From: Brachycybe producta
Lineage: Eukaryota; Arthropoda; Diplopoda; Playtdesmida; Andrognathidae
NCBI GenBank assembly: GCA_036925085.1
Contig: JAUPFP010000008.1
Span: 837,501 to 901,500, forward strand
Direction: 5' to 3'
DNA: 64,000 bases
Shown here: positions 38,812-49,500 of the stretch, in pieces
How positions within the stretch are numbered: position 1 is the first letter of the stretch
Layout: every line of letters begins with the position of its first letter
Program-made: the position numbers and the translations under genes
The notes under the pieces: generated by a model
What the model was told of the DNA's origin: nothing
The model's database searches: none
What the model saw: only the letters and a program-made list of their open reading frames with translations

Positions 38812-39022
38812 GTTTTTAGAAACTAGAAGAGTAATTCAAAGTATCAAAAGTATTTTTAGATGTTGATATCTTTCAAAATAAGCTTTTTATATGAGTTTTG
38901 TAAAATGATCCAACTTGAAGCAGACGATAATATTTAAATTTATATATCTATATAAAAAGTTTATTTTGAAAGATATCAACATGAAAACACCCTTAAATGA
39001 TTGTGCTACCCTTCTAGTTTTT
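38812..39022. repeat. TTAGAAACTAGAA-family inverted repeat, copy C
   Basis: TTTTTAGAAACTAGAAGAGT at the left; TACCCTTCTAGTTTTT at the right. The inner arms GTTGATATCTTTCAAAATAA / TTATTTTGAAAGATATCAAC pair perfectly. Confidence 0.78.
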
Positions 39023-40066
39023 TTTTAAATTCAAGTTTCTTTTAAGTTTGCTCTTCTGAAAAGACAGCTCAGAATAATCACAGTTCGAACATCAGCTGTT
39101 CATAAACCATCTTATAATTTAAGTTAATTACAACCGAAACTTTAATTAGATGTACATTGCCCAGTGATAATGAAGAATAACTGATTTTTCACTTTGACTA
39201 ATAGATATAAGATGACATTATAGTGTGTGAGAGTGAGAGAGAGAGAGAGCCAAAAGAAAAATAAGTAATTGAATGAGATACGAACTTCGTAACTTACTTT
39301 GTACAGAAAACAAACCAAAGAACAATGCGTGTTTATATGAAATTATAAAAATTAACGATAAAATAAGAACAAGTTTAACTCTTTTTAGAAATTTCGTAAT
39401 GTGTTTACGGTTAATACACGTCAGCATAAGAAGAAGAAGACTAAAAACTTCAAACAGGATTTTAAAACTTTTAAAAAGAAAGGTCGACGTTACATCGAAT
39501 ATAAGAAAAGAGCTTTGTTTTTTCATGTAATTTTAAAAGCAATTTTTTTTTTGGTACTTTATTAAAGACTTGACTGAATGTGAGGCAGTTTCAGGTCAAT
39601 GCCTCTCCTCACGTAAAAAGAGAATAAAAAATACGGTATATATATTGTGGTTCAACTTGTAACCTAATTATACTTTAAAAAATGACCTACTTTTCTTTAA
39701 GAAAAAAAAAATAGTTCACCTAAAGTAAATCTGTTTCTTATATTTCTACGTGAAATAGTTTTTCTTACGGTGATTCACCTACAATTCACGGTCAAATACA
39801 CATAAAACTTACCTCTTTTATCGTCTAAAAACGTTACGTAATACTCGAACTATAATGTAATATGTAGGCCTACTGTTGACATGCTTGACAGTAAAAAAAA
39901 AGATATAAAAAAACACGTGGTAAATAACAATAAAGTGGGGGGGGGGAAATAACGAGCACGCGACAAACGTAAGACAATAATATTAATTTGATTTTATCGG
40001 ATCGGTAAGATCCGCGCAAGCGCCGTAAGAACTCATAAAGTATGGAACGATCGTATGTGGGCTGCC

Positions 40067-40213
40067 GTTGGCGATAGATGTGCTCAATTTAAACTTGCCA
40101 ATAGAAACACAGTATTAGAATAATAGATTCTTCAGGAGCGGGTTTTATTTGTTACAAAAATATCGTACTGCGTTTTTATTGGCAAGTTCAAATTGATCAC
40201 CGCTATCACCAAC
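40067..40213. repeat. Palindromic MITE-like element
   Basis: GTTGGCGATAGATGTGCTCA...ACTTGCCAATAGAAACACAGTA and TACTGCGTTTTTATTGGCAAGT...TGATCACCGCTATCACCAAC are complementary. About 147 bp, non-coding. Confidence 0.7.
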
Positions 40214-40869
40214 GACCGGTTTGAGTTAGTCGGTCGAACGACCAAATATGTGCTCAATTGTCAAGCTACACGCGCTTCATTTGAAAACGACGACATTTAG
40301 TAGAAACTAACCTCATATACAATAATCACACCTCATCACTGAAGATCACAAAATAATTTTGCGTTTTTCAATCAAAGAAGGCTTAAACATTTTAAATAAA
40401 TTATTTTTCCCCTTTATTTCTAGCCTCTAAACAGCCCCACTGATTGAAAAACCATAGAGTGCAGAGTCCGTGATAAACGACAACGCCCTATATTAGTCAT
40501 AATGTGACGTCTGTGAGTGCGTGGGTGTATTTGAGGATATTTCCAAACCGAACATTATTATATTTACCTCGTCGTACGAAGAAACTTGTGACGTCACACG
40601 GGTTGACTTAAAATTTAGAATTTTGTCATTATTTGAAATGGGATGATACGTTCGCAACAGTTTAAACAAAAAGGTCCATGCATTATTTTATTATTACCCC
40701 TCTTATTTAATTAGACAAAATAACACATGACTAAATTTTTCGTCAAACCCTTCTGACGTCATAAGTTTGAATGAATACGACTGATTGAGAAAAACCCGCC
40801 AATAATAAAATGATAAATTATGAAATAAATTTTTACTTACGCTGCAATTGCATAACCCGTTATGAAAAG

Positions 40870-41113
40870 TGTAAAAGGTTTTAAAATTTATTAGGAACTA
40901 GAATAATTTATAGAAAATTATGCTAAAATATTTTTAAGATATTTTTTTTGTTGAAAAAACTTTATTGCAGTTCAAAAATGGTTACATTTAAAGTTTAATT
41001 TGTATCAACATATAATAAAGAATAACTTTTAAATTGTCATAAAAAGTTTTTTTTTGTCACAAAAATGCTTTCAATATATTCACCTATTATTCTAGTTTCT
41101 AACAAACTTTATT
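40870..41113. repeat. TTAGAAACTAGAA-family inverted repeat, copy E
   Basis: ATTAGGAACTAGAATAATTT at the left and TATTATTCTAGTTTCTAACA at the right; the inner sequence is diverged but keeps the AACTTTTTA words of the family. It ends about 255 bp downstream of the PYROXD2 stop codon. Confidence 0.6.
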
Positions 41114-41367
41114 GTTTATTTCGTGTTTTTCGTTTTTTCTGAACAGTTTACTGTGATTGTGTAAATATTTTAATGAATTATTTTCACCAAATTTATTTGG
41201 TGAACCACATTAAAATAAATCTAAAATATGAAAGAAAAAACTGACAATGATAAATTTATATTTTGATATCCTTCATGAATAAAGAAAAACTCTTCTAGAC
41301 TCTCAAACAGTTAAAAATTAACATATTTTTTCCCAGTAATATGATTTAAAAGTAATAAAGTCACATT

Positions 41368-44175
41368 TTAGACCTTTATATGTAATTCTTGAAGTAACGA
41401 CAAAGCGGCGAGACGTCCTGAAGCTCCCATAACACCGCCACCTTTTATTAATAAAAACGCAAGAGCCAATTAAAATTCCCCTATTTAAAAAAAACACACT
41501 TAATAATCACCTGGATGAGCTCCACTTCCACAGAGACCCAAGCCTTTGACTGGTGTCTGAGGACTTGTACAGCTCAAGAGCGGTCTCGCGACGAACATTT
41601 GATCCAAAGAGAGGGCGCCGTGAAATATGTTCTTTGAGATTGATCACAAAAATGTAAACTTATCAGACCTCTATTTAAACGAAAGTAATGCTCTCAAAAC
41701 TTACGCCACCAGTCAATCCGAATATTTCTTCTAGATCAACTGGACTTAAAACTTCTCCGCCGACAATACTTGAGCGAAAACCAGGAGCATACTCTTCTAT
41801 ACTCTCAGTTACTACAAAATTGAAGAATTAAGAAATTTCATTCCTTTTTCGTTTTTTTTTTAAAAAAAAAAGCAGCATCCAACCAATGTCTAGATATTCC
41901 TTTTTCGTATCCTCATTCCACTTTTTGCCTTCCGTCAGATGATATGGTGTGTATTGAGTGAAAAGGAGACAAACGTGACAGCCTTTGGGAGCCAAAGTTG
42001 GATCAACACTCGACGGAATAACCATCTCTATCATCGGTCTTTTTGATAAATTGACATAGATAACATTAAAAATGAAACTTCCTATAAAACGACAATTATG
42101 AATACGACTCAACCCCTTAGACAGTGTTCACAATCGTACTTCTTAGGGAGTTTCCCTTGAAGTGCAGCAATGTAAGCATCTTCGATCAACTGTGTATTTT
42201 CGCAGTTCAAATGAATAGTTGTCTGATGGTGTGGCATTGGCTGTGATTTTCTCACATTAGGATCAGCCACAAAGTTTGGCAAAGAATTCAATGCCACTAA
42301 AAAGTAAAAATAAATATCAGCAAAAATAAAAAAGTTTTAAATTAATTCAAAATTACAATTAATCTTAGTTACGGGTGACGAGTAATCAATTCTTGAAACT
42401 TCACGAAGTTGCTCATCCGATAATAAACCCTTTTTGTAAAAGATTTAAAACAGAAAGTAATGATACAAAAGTAAAGGAAGTTGTAAATAATGTTACCTTT
42501 GGCAAAAGATCAATAAAAGTTATCTTTGGTGTTGCATTTGAGAAGACATGTTTCGATTTGATCACAGTTCCGTCTTCCAATGAAACACCCTCAACACTCC
42601 TCTCATCACTCACGAGAATTTGTTTGACAGTCTGTCACAGAAGACAGAAAACTCACTAATATAACGAACCACTAGGAAATCCATCTTCGTAAAAATCTAA
42701 CAATATACTTTAGCTGTAGCAATATGAACTCCGTGTGAAAGGGCGGCATTGGCAAGTGCCTGCGTAACAGCTCCCATACCACCTTCGGGATAACCCCAAG
42801 CTCCTTTAACTCCTTCCAGTTCTCCCATACAATGATGAAGAAGTACATACGCACTTCCTGGAGACCCAGGGCCGTGCATTGCTCCAATGACACCATCCAT
42901 AGCTAAAGTTGCTTTCAAAGCCTCGGACTCAAACCACCGATTCAAAAACTTTTATGAACATAAATTTTAAATGGAATAAAACGTGTTAATCACACTGCAA
43001 TTGATTAGAAAAACCTTGTTCACAGATGTAGTGGCAAACTCGTAAAAAGAAATCAAATCCTTGCCAAGAATTTTTCCTGATTTTTTTTTTAAGAAATCAT
43101 AATTGACAAAAATTATTTAGTTGTAGCCATAATATTAATTAAATTTGTTAACTACTTGTTTTCAAAAGAGAACGTAGTGTCAGAAATCCTTGATATTTTC
43201 CCATAAATGATTCTGAAACCATAGCAGAGTAATTCGGCGGTGGGTTATCGAGGAGTGGCTGAATCGCTGCAACAAAATGTTCCAACTGTTGCTCAAACAA
43301 GGGATACACCTTCAAAATATAAATGAAAACATGCAAGAGAAGATAACTAGAAAACGGAGAGAACTATAAGCTAACCTCTGCATCTTTTTGTGAAAATTGA
43401 GCTATTTCTTTTATCGTTCTTTCTCGTTCCATGAAGAAAGTGAGAGATTTCGGACCATTATTCGAATTTAATAACGGTGTATAAGAATAGGGATTTCTTA
43501 AATAAACTTTCAATCCATGTTTCTGAATTTTGAAGCAAAGTGTCAAATAAAAAAAAAACAATTTTATTTAAATAGCATTTAATTTTTGCCTATTATTATG
43601 CAATAAACGTTTACCTTTAATTCTAAATCTCGAAATATTTGCGGACGAAGTAAACTCAGTACGTAAGAGGCACGTGAAAACTTAAAACCTGAACAGTTTT
43701 TTTGTATAATTGAAGTTACCATTTCGTTTAACAAGAACAAAAACGTTATTTGTTAAAAACTACCGGGTATAATCTCTTCCGTGACAGCTGCTCCACCTAC
43801 AACATGCCGACGTTCCAAAATACAAACCTTAACCCCAGCTTTTCCCAAATAACCTGCCTCAAAAAGATCATCGGAAAAAAAAGTACCAAATGAAAACAGT
43901 CGAATGAAAACATAATATTCAACGAAACAGAAAATGCATACTGTGACCAATCCATTGTGTCCTGTAATAGAATTAAAGACAAGTTTAAAGAGCCTACTAT
44001 TTAATTCATAACAACTGGCTAAGCTAAAATATGACAAACCCGCTCCAATAACGATAGCATCGTAAGAAGATTTCAAGCCATTCGTATTTGTTTCCACTTT
44101 CGTAGAATACCTGCCGTTGATTTGTAACACTCGCAAATGTCGCCCAATATTCCTATGTGGAGTTATCTTCAACAT
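41368..44175 (-). CDS. PYROXD2: PYROXD2, FAD/NAD-dependent oxidoreductase (phytoene-desaturase-like), 15 exons
   Basis: Mitochondrial flavoprotein of the phytoene-desaturase/amine-oxidase-like group; its substrate is not established. Exons, in transcript order: 44175-44040, 43961-43942, 43857-43764, 43688-43615, 43522-43376, 43309-43156, 43076-43015, 42948-42709, 42631-42497, 42429-42357, 42296-42114, 42081-41884, 41811-41705, 41631-41511, 41441-41368; the frame closes at 605 aa (human about 581). The Arg-rich start [18 protein letters not shown] fits a mitochondrial presequence. The FAD Rossmann motif is [14 protein letters not shown], split by a 20-nt exon. Conserved blocks follow: [77 protein letters not shown], and C-terminal [21 protein letters not shown] roughly 16-residue stretch ([14 protein letters not shown]) at the start of exon 12 is extra relative to the human protein. 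The ATG lies only 270 bp after the NHP2 stop. Confidence 0.94.
43942..43961 (-). other. 20-nt micro-exon of PYROXD2 in the FAD-binding motif
   Basis: Between donor gcg-g|gtttgt (44040) and acceptor (43857), the only way to restore GAGHNGLV is a 20-nt exon (acag|ga-cac-aat-gga-ttg-gtc-aca|gtatgc). It encodes HNGLVT of the GxGxxG dinucleotide-binding loop and closes the phase exactly. Confidence 0.85.
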
Positions 44176-44445
44176 GACCAATTTTAAGCTAAACCTATCT
44201 TACATCTGACTTAATTCTTTTGCCCTTGATTCAATCAGAAAAAAGATTAAATGACAAACCAGAAAACGACCTTTTAACAACATAAATATGGCCAAAGTTC
44301 AAAGTTCAAACAAAAAACCGGCTAAAAATAGAGAGAAAAAAAAAGAACCACAAAGTTTCCATGTTTCCATTGTTATTATGTTGAAATACACAGTGAAAAG
44401 TACGATTAAAAGGAAGGCTGCAAAAAAGAGACATAGTGAAACCGA
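44176..44445. other. 270-bp gap between NHP2 and PYROXD2 (same strand)
   Basis: No ORF of interest. I see no AATAAA or ATTAAA on the minus strand. An acceptor-like ggtttag lies 13 nt before the PYROXD2 ATG. The gap is shorter than most introns here. Confidence 0.5.
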
Positions 44446-45137
44446 TCAACCGATGGGAGTTGGTAAACTGTCAATTTCTGCCTTGCATTCGTCATAAAGT
44501 TCCTTATAATCCTCCCTCTCGTGAATCATTACAACAATGTGACCTCTTTTTACTCCAATTGCCATTCCAATATCCTGGGGAAAAAAAATAAAGACCGATT
44601 CACAACTGCAAAACAGGAACTGTTTCAAATGGTTCACTGAAACGTACCAATTTCGACGGTATGTAGACATAAGGAATTCTCAATTCCTCACAGACGCCCG
44701 GCAAGTGACACAGTATATCGACGGGAGTGACGTCACCGGCCAAAACCACAATACTGTAAACGATTAAAACATCAAGTAAAAAAAATGAAGTTTGAATCCT
44801 TTCGAGTTGTTCATATTAATTAACCCTTTCTTTCCGTTTCGTATCTGCCTTTGAGTGTCTTTTAGACCCTTACTGAGTGACTCCTTCTTCTTAGAAGCTA
44901 CGAAAAACGACGGCAAAACATTGATAACGTTTAGGAGTTATTATGATAAATGATAATTATACAAATGAACGAACCTTTCTTGACGATTTTGCATAGTTTC
45001 TTGAGCAACTTTTTAGATGCCATCGGTTTTGCGATAACACTCACAAAACGCAACTTATCTTCGTAACTTAACTCTTCCTTAATGACCACTGAATCGTTTC
45101 CGCCATCGTCGTCTTTTTTTTCCTTCTTTACTTTCAT
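44446..45137 (-). CDS. NHP2: NHP2, H/ACA snoRNP core protein (L7Ae family), 4 exons
   Basis: NHP2 binds the kink-turn region of H/ACA RNAs in pseudouridylation snoRNPs and telomerase, in nucleolus and Cajal bodies. Exons: 45137-44975, 44897-44825, 44753-44648, 44574-44446; the frame closes at 156 aa (human 153). The charged N-terminus ([13 protein letters not shown], an EE stretch) leads into [20 protein letters not shown], then [20 protein letters not shown] with [13 protein letters not shown], and [20 protein letters not shown], the L7Ae/NHP2 RNA-binding fold and loop. The end [16 protein letters not shown] matches the family C-terminus (YDECLEEVQSLPLPL in human). I took the ATG at 45137; an upstream in-frame TTG exists but is not an expected eukaryotic start. 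Confidence 0.96.
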
Positions 45138-45267
45138 TGCCTGTTTCAAATCTTTTTAGACGAACGCGAATACCGTAAAAAAAAAACCGTACAAAATACG
45201 ACCAAAAAACAATAAAAACACGTGTTCAGTACTTACTAACTACCGCCTAATTTCTTGTATTTTTCAT

Positions 45268-45406
45268 AGGCAAGTAAGCGCAGTAAAATACAGTTGTTTG
45301 CTCCACCCTCTTATAAACGTCATACCAAATAACAAACCAATTAGAAGTTGCCGTTCCTCATAAAAGGGCGGAACAAACGACTTTATTTTACTGCGCTTAC
45401 TTGCCT
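45268..45406. mobile_element. GGGCGGAGC-core foldback MITE, copy 5 type
   Basis: AGGCAAGTAAGCGCAGTAAA / TTTACTGCGCTTACTTGCCT ends pair perfectly over 20 nt. The core GCTCCACCC...CCAATTAGAAGTT...AAGGGCGGAAC matches the family. It sits about 130 bp upstream of the NHP2 ATG. Confidence 0.8.
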
Positions 45407-45441
45407 GTGTATTTCCTGTATACATAGTGCTGCCATCTCGC

Positions 45442-45510
45442 GTGATTAACATTCATTTTTACAGTGACATGTTACAGTTACATGTCATTGTAAAAATGAA
45501 TGTTAATCAC
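45442..45510. repeat. Short hairpin repeat
   Basis: GTGATTAACATTCATTTTTA-CAGTGACATG and its complement at 45481-45510 differ by one base, with a 9-nt loop (TTACAGTTA). Could form a stem of 30 bp. Confidence 0.8.
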
Positions 45511-45878
45511 GGCGTTTTTATATCAATGAACGAGCCTTTTCCGACATTTTGTTTCAGGGAAACTTTTCATTCTATTTTACAAAGACAATCACCATTTTCT
45601 AACCGGAACTGTCTGCTACCTTTTTTGTAATAAAACCTTAATAATATGAATGCTGATGTGTTATTTGCTTATAATTATGATGGAGATAACAAAATATGTA
45701 AAAAATAAGTGATTTCTATACATTCCCCTTAATTTTTGAGTCACTGCCTTCATTAGGAATTTCATGTATTAAAACGCAATCGAGTGTAAGCACAAAAGGA
45801 GCGTTTTTCTGTGGAGCAGTAAGCATGAATGTGCGCAATATTATTGAACATAAATTATTGTGCGAAATGTCCCAAACG

Positions 45879-46142
45879 TACGGAGCCCTGTTGAGGACAT
45901 TGAAATAAATAAATTAGACTCGGACTCTTTCAAAATATCGACTTACTATCTCGAGATCTCGACTTACTATCTCGAGATCTCGACTTACTATCTCGAGATC
46001 TCGACTTGACAGTAAGTCGAGATCTCGAGATAGTATGTCGAGATCTCGACATAGTAAGTCGAGATCTCGAGATAGTAAGTCGAGATTTTGAAAAAGTCAG
46101 AGTCTAATTTATTTATTTCAATGTCCTCAACAGGGCTCCGTA
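45879..46142. mobile_element. 264-bp palindromic element with TSD CAAACG and an internal CTCGAGAT tandem array
   Basis: Ends TACGGAGCCCTGTTGAGGAC.../...GTCCTCAACAGGGCTCCGTA are perfect inverted repeats continuing through ATTGAAATAAATAAATTAGACTC. The centre is a tandem array of ATCTCGACTTACTATCTCGAG and its inversion. The flanks are duplicated (CAAACG at 45873-45878 and 46143-46148). The flanking repeat, when rejoined, matches an uninterrupted copy at about 58985-59040. Confidence 0.9.
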
Positions 46143-46372
46143 CAAACGGGTTTCCATAGAATCAAGTACATAAAACATCACTAAGGCCAAAACTCAAGAT
46201 AAAAACAAGGAATTCAACTATCCATTAAGATTCTGAAATAAAAATCGTTATTTTATTAACGGTGTAGTATTTTCTGAAAACTCCTTAAACAGGATTTTTA
46301 TATTAAAAACCAATCATATTTTTTATGTTCAATTGTTGAGTTATCTTCTTGAATTTGAGCCATAATTCTTTG

Positions 46373-46449
46373 ATCGATATTATCATTAATATCGATTATT
46401 ATATAATTATATATTATCATTAATATCGATACAGATTTTTCTTATCGAT
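46373..46449. promoter_or_regulatory. ATCGAT (DRE-like) cluster upstream of PUF60
   Basis: Four ATCGAT cores, one in the full TATCGATA form (46424-46431), occur in 77 bp starting about 210 bp before the PUF60 ATG. TATCGATA is the DNA replication-related element bound by DREF/BEAF-type factors in insects; use here is an inference. The RPP30 upstream region has a similar cluster. Confidence 0.5.
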
Positions 46450-46581
46450 TTTTTTTTATTACCGCCGCCGCCATTTCACAATTTTCTCTTTCTTCGTTTC
46501 CATTGGTTTTGATGTTGTTGTCTGAGTTTTTGTCATTTTTGTTCTCGACGAGTAGAAGTAGTATTGGATTGCGAAAGGAAC

Positions 46582-49500
46582 ATGGTTTCGGCAGGAGCTG
46601 TGGATTCCACACCCAATGGCGACATTGACAAAGTAGGTGAAAATAAATAATGAAAAAAACAAATTACAATTTAATCAACGATGAGAAAACAAAATGGCGC
46701 AAAACGACTTTTATAGATTCCATTGTTAACATAATCTTTTGTTCAATCATTTATTCGTGTTATTATTTTTCGTTGGACATATTTTTATGCAAAAAATGGT
46801 GCAAAACGCCAGATTTTTTTTGTTATTTATAGTCCTTTTTTCTCGATTTTATAATAAATAAAAGAGGACGCGTAGCGAGAATAGAAGTCGCTCCGCATTT
46901 AGGAATGGGTGGTAGAGGGTGGTTTATCAATTTATTTAAAAGAAAAAAATCCAACTAAGCGTCTCATTGGTCAATGCCTTTATGACGTCAATTGTAGCGA
47001 TGGCGACCATCTATGGAGGTTTCAATACAGGGTGATAAAAAAAAGGTTTTTATTCATCTGCTAGAATAAATGGTTAAATGGGGTTTTTAGATGTTTCTTC
47101 CTCTGTGAAGGTTGTGATTTGTCTTCTGTCTTGAACTGCGATATACACATAAATATCTATGTCTACAGGGTGGGCCCAAAAAGTGAGAACATCGCGTAAA
47201 AAGTAATATAATTACATCAAAATTTGTTTAACTGTATCCATAATGGCTTAAATTGTTTACTCATTTACTTACTTACCTATTTAGCCATATGATGTCTTTA
47301 TTTCGACAATTTCCGGGTGCCATCTTTGGTTTTAATATGCCAATTGTTTACATCAGCAGGTTAATTTTTTTCTTAGACCACAACACAAGGGACTAGCAAC
47401 TCACAAATTTAACTGTCTCCAACCTTTGGTGACGACCATCAACGCCACTGCTCTTAAGCGGCATAATTTTGAAGTACGTATGGAAGCAAGATGACGTCAT
47501 CGAGGAGTTTATTTTTCAAATGTATAGGGAAGATAGTCTCATAAATTATTACCGTTAAAATTTTAGATTGTGTTGTGGTCTAAAATCAAATTCAATTATT
47601 TTTCATAATTAGTGTATTTCAGTGAAATGGCGTAACTTGATGCCATTTGCAGTTCATTATGAACTCCATAGATGGCGCTGCGAAAAATATTTTGATTTCC
47701 CGCCGCTTTTTATTCACCATCCTGGCTGATGTTTTTTTTCCATTGACGCTATTGCAAGTTGCTAGTCCCTTGTGTTGTGGTCTAAGATTTTTTTTACCAA
47801 GAATGACAAAAATTACTGCGGAAGACCGTATTCTGATTAAACATTTGCGAATTGAAAAACAGTGGGGTGCTAGGAGAATGACCAATGAGTTTCCAAACAA
47901 AGTATGGAGCATAGCTAGTGTTAGTCGGGTTATCAATAAAATTGACAACGACGGTACAACAGAACGTAAACCCAGAAGTGGTAGACCAAAATCTGCCAGA
48001 ACACAACAGAATATTGAGTGGGTGAGTGGGCTGATCTGCAGTCAATCCTCACAAGTCACAAAAGTCCGCGGGAAATACAAACAAAATTACAGGAAACAAT
48101 ATAGTTAATTAAATTATATTTTTAAATAACTCGTATGCTACAAGATGTTCTCATTTTTTTTGGCCCACCCTGTATATATATCGTAGTTGTAAAATGACTC
48201 TTTCTAGTTTATAAAAACACATTAACTTTTTAGCTTAAAGAATTTTCTTTTAAGTATATAAATTATAAAGTTCTATTGAAAATAATCTAAAGTTCATTTG
48301 AAAATTACCTACAAAATGTGTTAAAAACTAAAAGGGTCGTCGATTAAATCTTAAATCATTACACTTCCAGGACTGGCAAATTCGGAAAATCCAGTGCTTG
48401 GATGTTATGGTGACATATGGCGGTTGGAGACAGCATTAACAATTCATTTTTCCCGGTTTTAATTGGTTTGATAATGGTCTGATGTCATATGCCCCGCCCT
48501 TTTATGAGGGGACTGCAATCTCTTAAATGGTTTGATGAAAAATCGTTAATGCTGTCTCCAACCGCCTGTATCACCGCACAGGCGGTTGGAGACGGCATTA
48601 ACGCCTTTTATGAGCATCAGACCAAATATCAACCAATTAGAAATTGAAAAGGACGGGGAATATGACATCAGACCAATTATAAATTGATGACGCTCATAAA
48701 AGGGGCGGGGCGAACAAATTTTTTTACTGCCTGTAGCAGTGACAGCAGCATCAGCAGTGCCAATATAGCGGGAAATAAGTTTATTAGTATTTAAGACACA
48801 TGGTTCATAGGCTAAACACTTAAGTTTACAATAAAGTCACCAGAAGGCGCTGTTGTAGTTTTCACCACCTATGTTGCAAGCACATCCGTCTCTCTATTCA
48901 ACACATAATGAGTTGCCAATCCCTGGATTGTAATTGGTCTAAGGTTAAATGTTTCAAAATAAACTTTTTATGGCCGATTTTCAAAGTGACATTTAAAAAA
49001 GCTTATTTTAAAATATATCAACATGAAAATCCTGATTATAAAACACTGAAAAATGACTTTAAAACCACCTTAAGCTATGTTTAGAATAATAGTTGGTAAT
49101 AGGAGGGGAAAGTGGGTCAAGAAGATAAAAAATGAAACCTGTTCTCTTCGCCGTTTGGTATTGTACAGGGTGTTTTTAAAATTGCAGTATTTCTGTAGGC
49201 CTACATTAAAATGACTGGGTTTCTTTATCGTTTTTTCAGAATGGTGACGAAGGTGACATCGGAGAACCAGAAGCAAAAAGGATAAAGACAGAACAAGAAA
49301 TAGTAAAAGAAGAATTAGTTACAAAAAAAGAAGAAGAACAAGAAGGTAAAATGGCCCTTTTTAACTTACTGTTATGTTGCTTGTATTGCTGATGTGGTCT
49401 CCCACCACCCCTTTATTATTATTATTAAATAAAGAGTAAAATAGAAAAGGAAAGTATTAATTGTTTAGTTTAGTTTTTGCTCTCATTTGTCTGAAAGAGT

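Larger units (their letters stand above)
38334..41367. other. Intergenic region between MFSD10 and PYROXD2 with several small repeats
   Basis: No supported gene. The part next to 38333 is the MFSD10 5' flank; the part next to 41367 holds a likely PYROXD2 poly(A) signal (AATAAA on the minus strand, 41197 to 41192). Four inverted-repeat elements are listed separately. A GA microsatellite is at 39227-39250 and a poly-G run at 39938-39946. Confidence 0.6.
45138..46581. promoter_or_regulatory. Divergent intergenic region NHP2 / PUF60, invaded by MITEs
   Basis: This 1.44-kb gap holds the 5' flanks of both genes. Three inverted-repeat insertions (45268-45406, 45442-45510, 45879-46142) occupy its NHP2-side half. 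A cluster of ATCGAT sites (46373-46449) lies just upstream of PUF60. The PUF60-proximal 5' UTR carries CCGCCGCCGCCATTT followed by pyrimidine-rich DNA. Confidence 0.55.
47166..48172 (+). mobile_element. Tc1/mariner-family element, internally deleted, TA-flanked (PUF60 intron 1)
   Basis: Ends CAGGGTGGGCCCAAAAAGTG-AGAACAT and ATGTTCTCATTTTTTTTGGC-CCACCCTG form terminal inverted repeats with TA at 47164-47165 and 48173-48174. The interior encodes only the transposase DNA-binding part (47803-48108), and a second element is nested upstream of it (47372-47786). Confidence 0.9.

Noticed and set aside
39273-39530. 85-codon open frame with an ATG
   Set aside because: Basic, low-complexity, no domain and overlapped by an equally open frame on the other strand.
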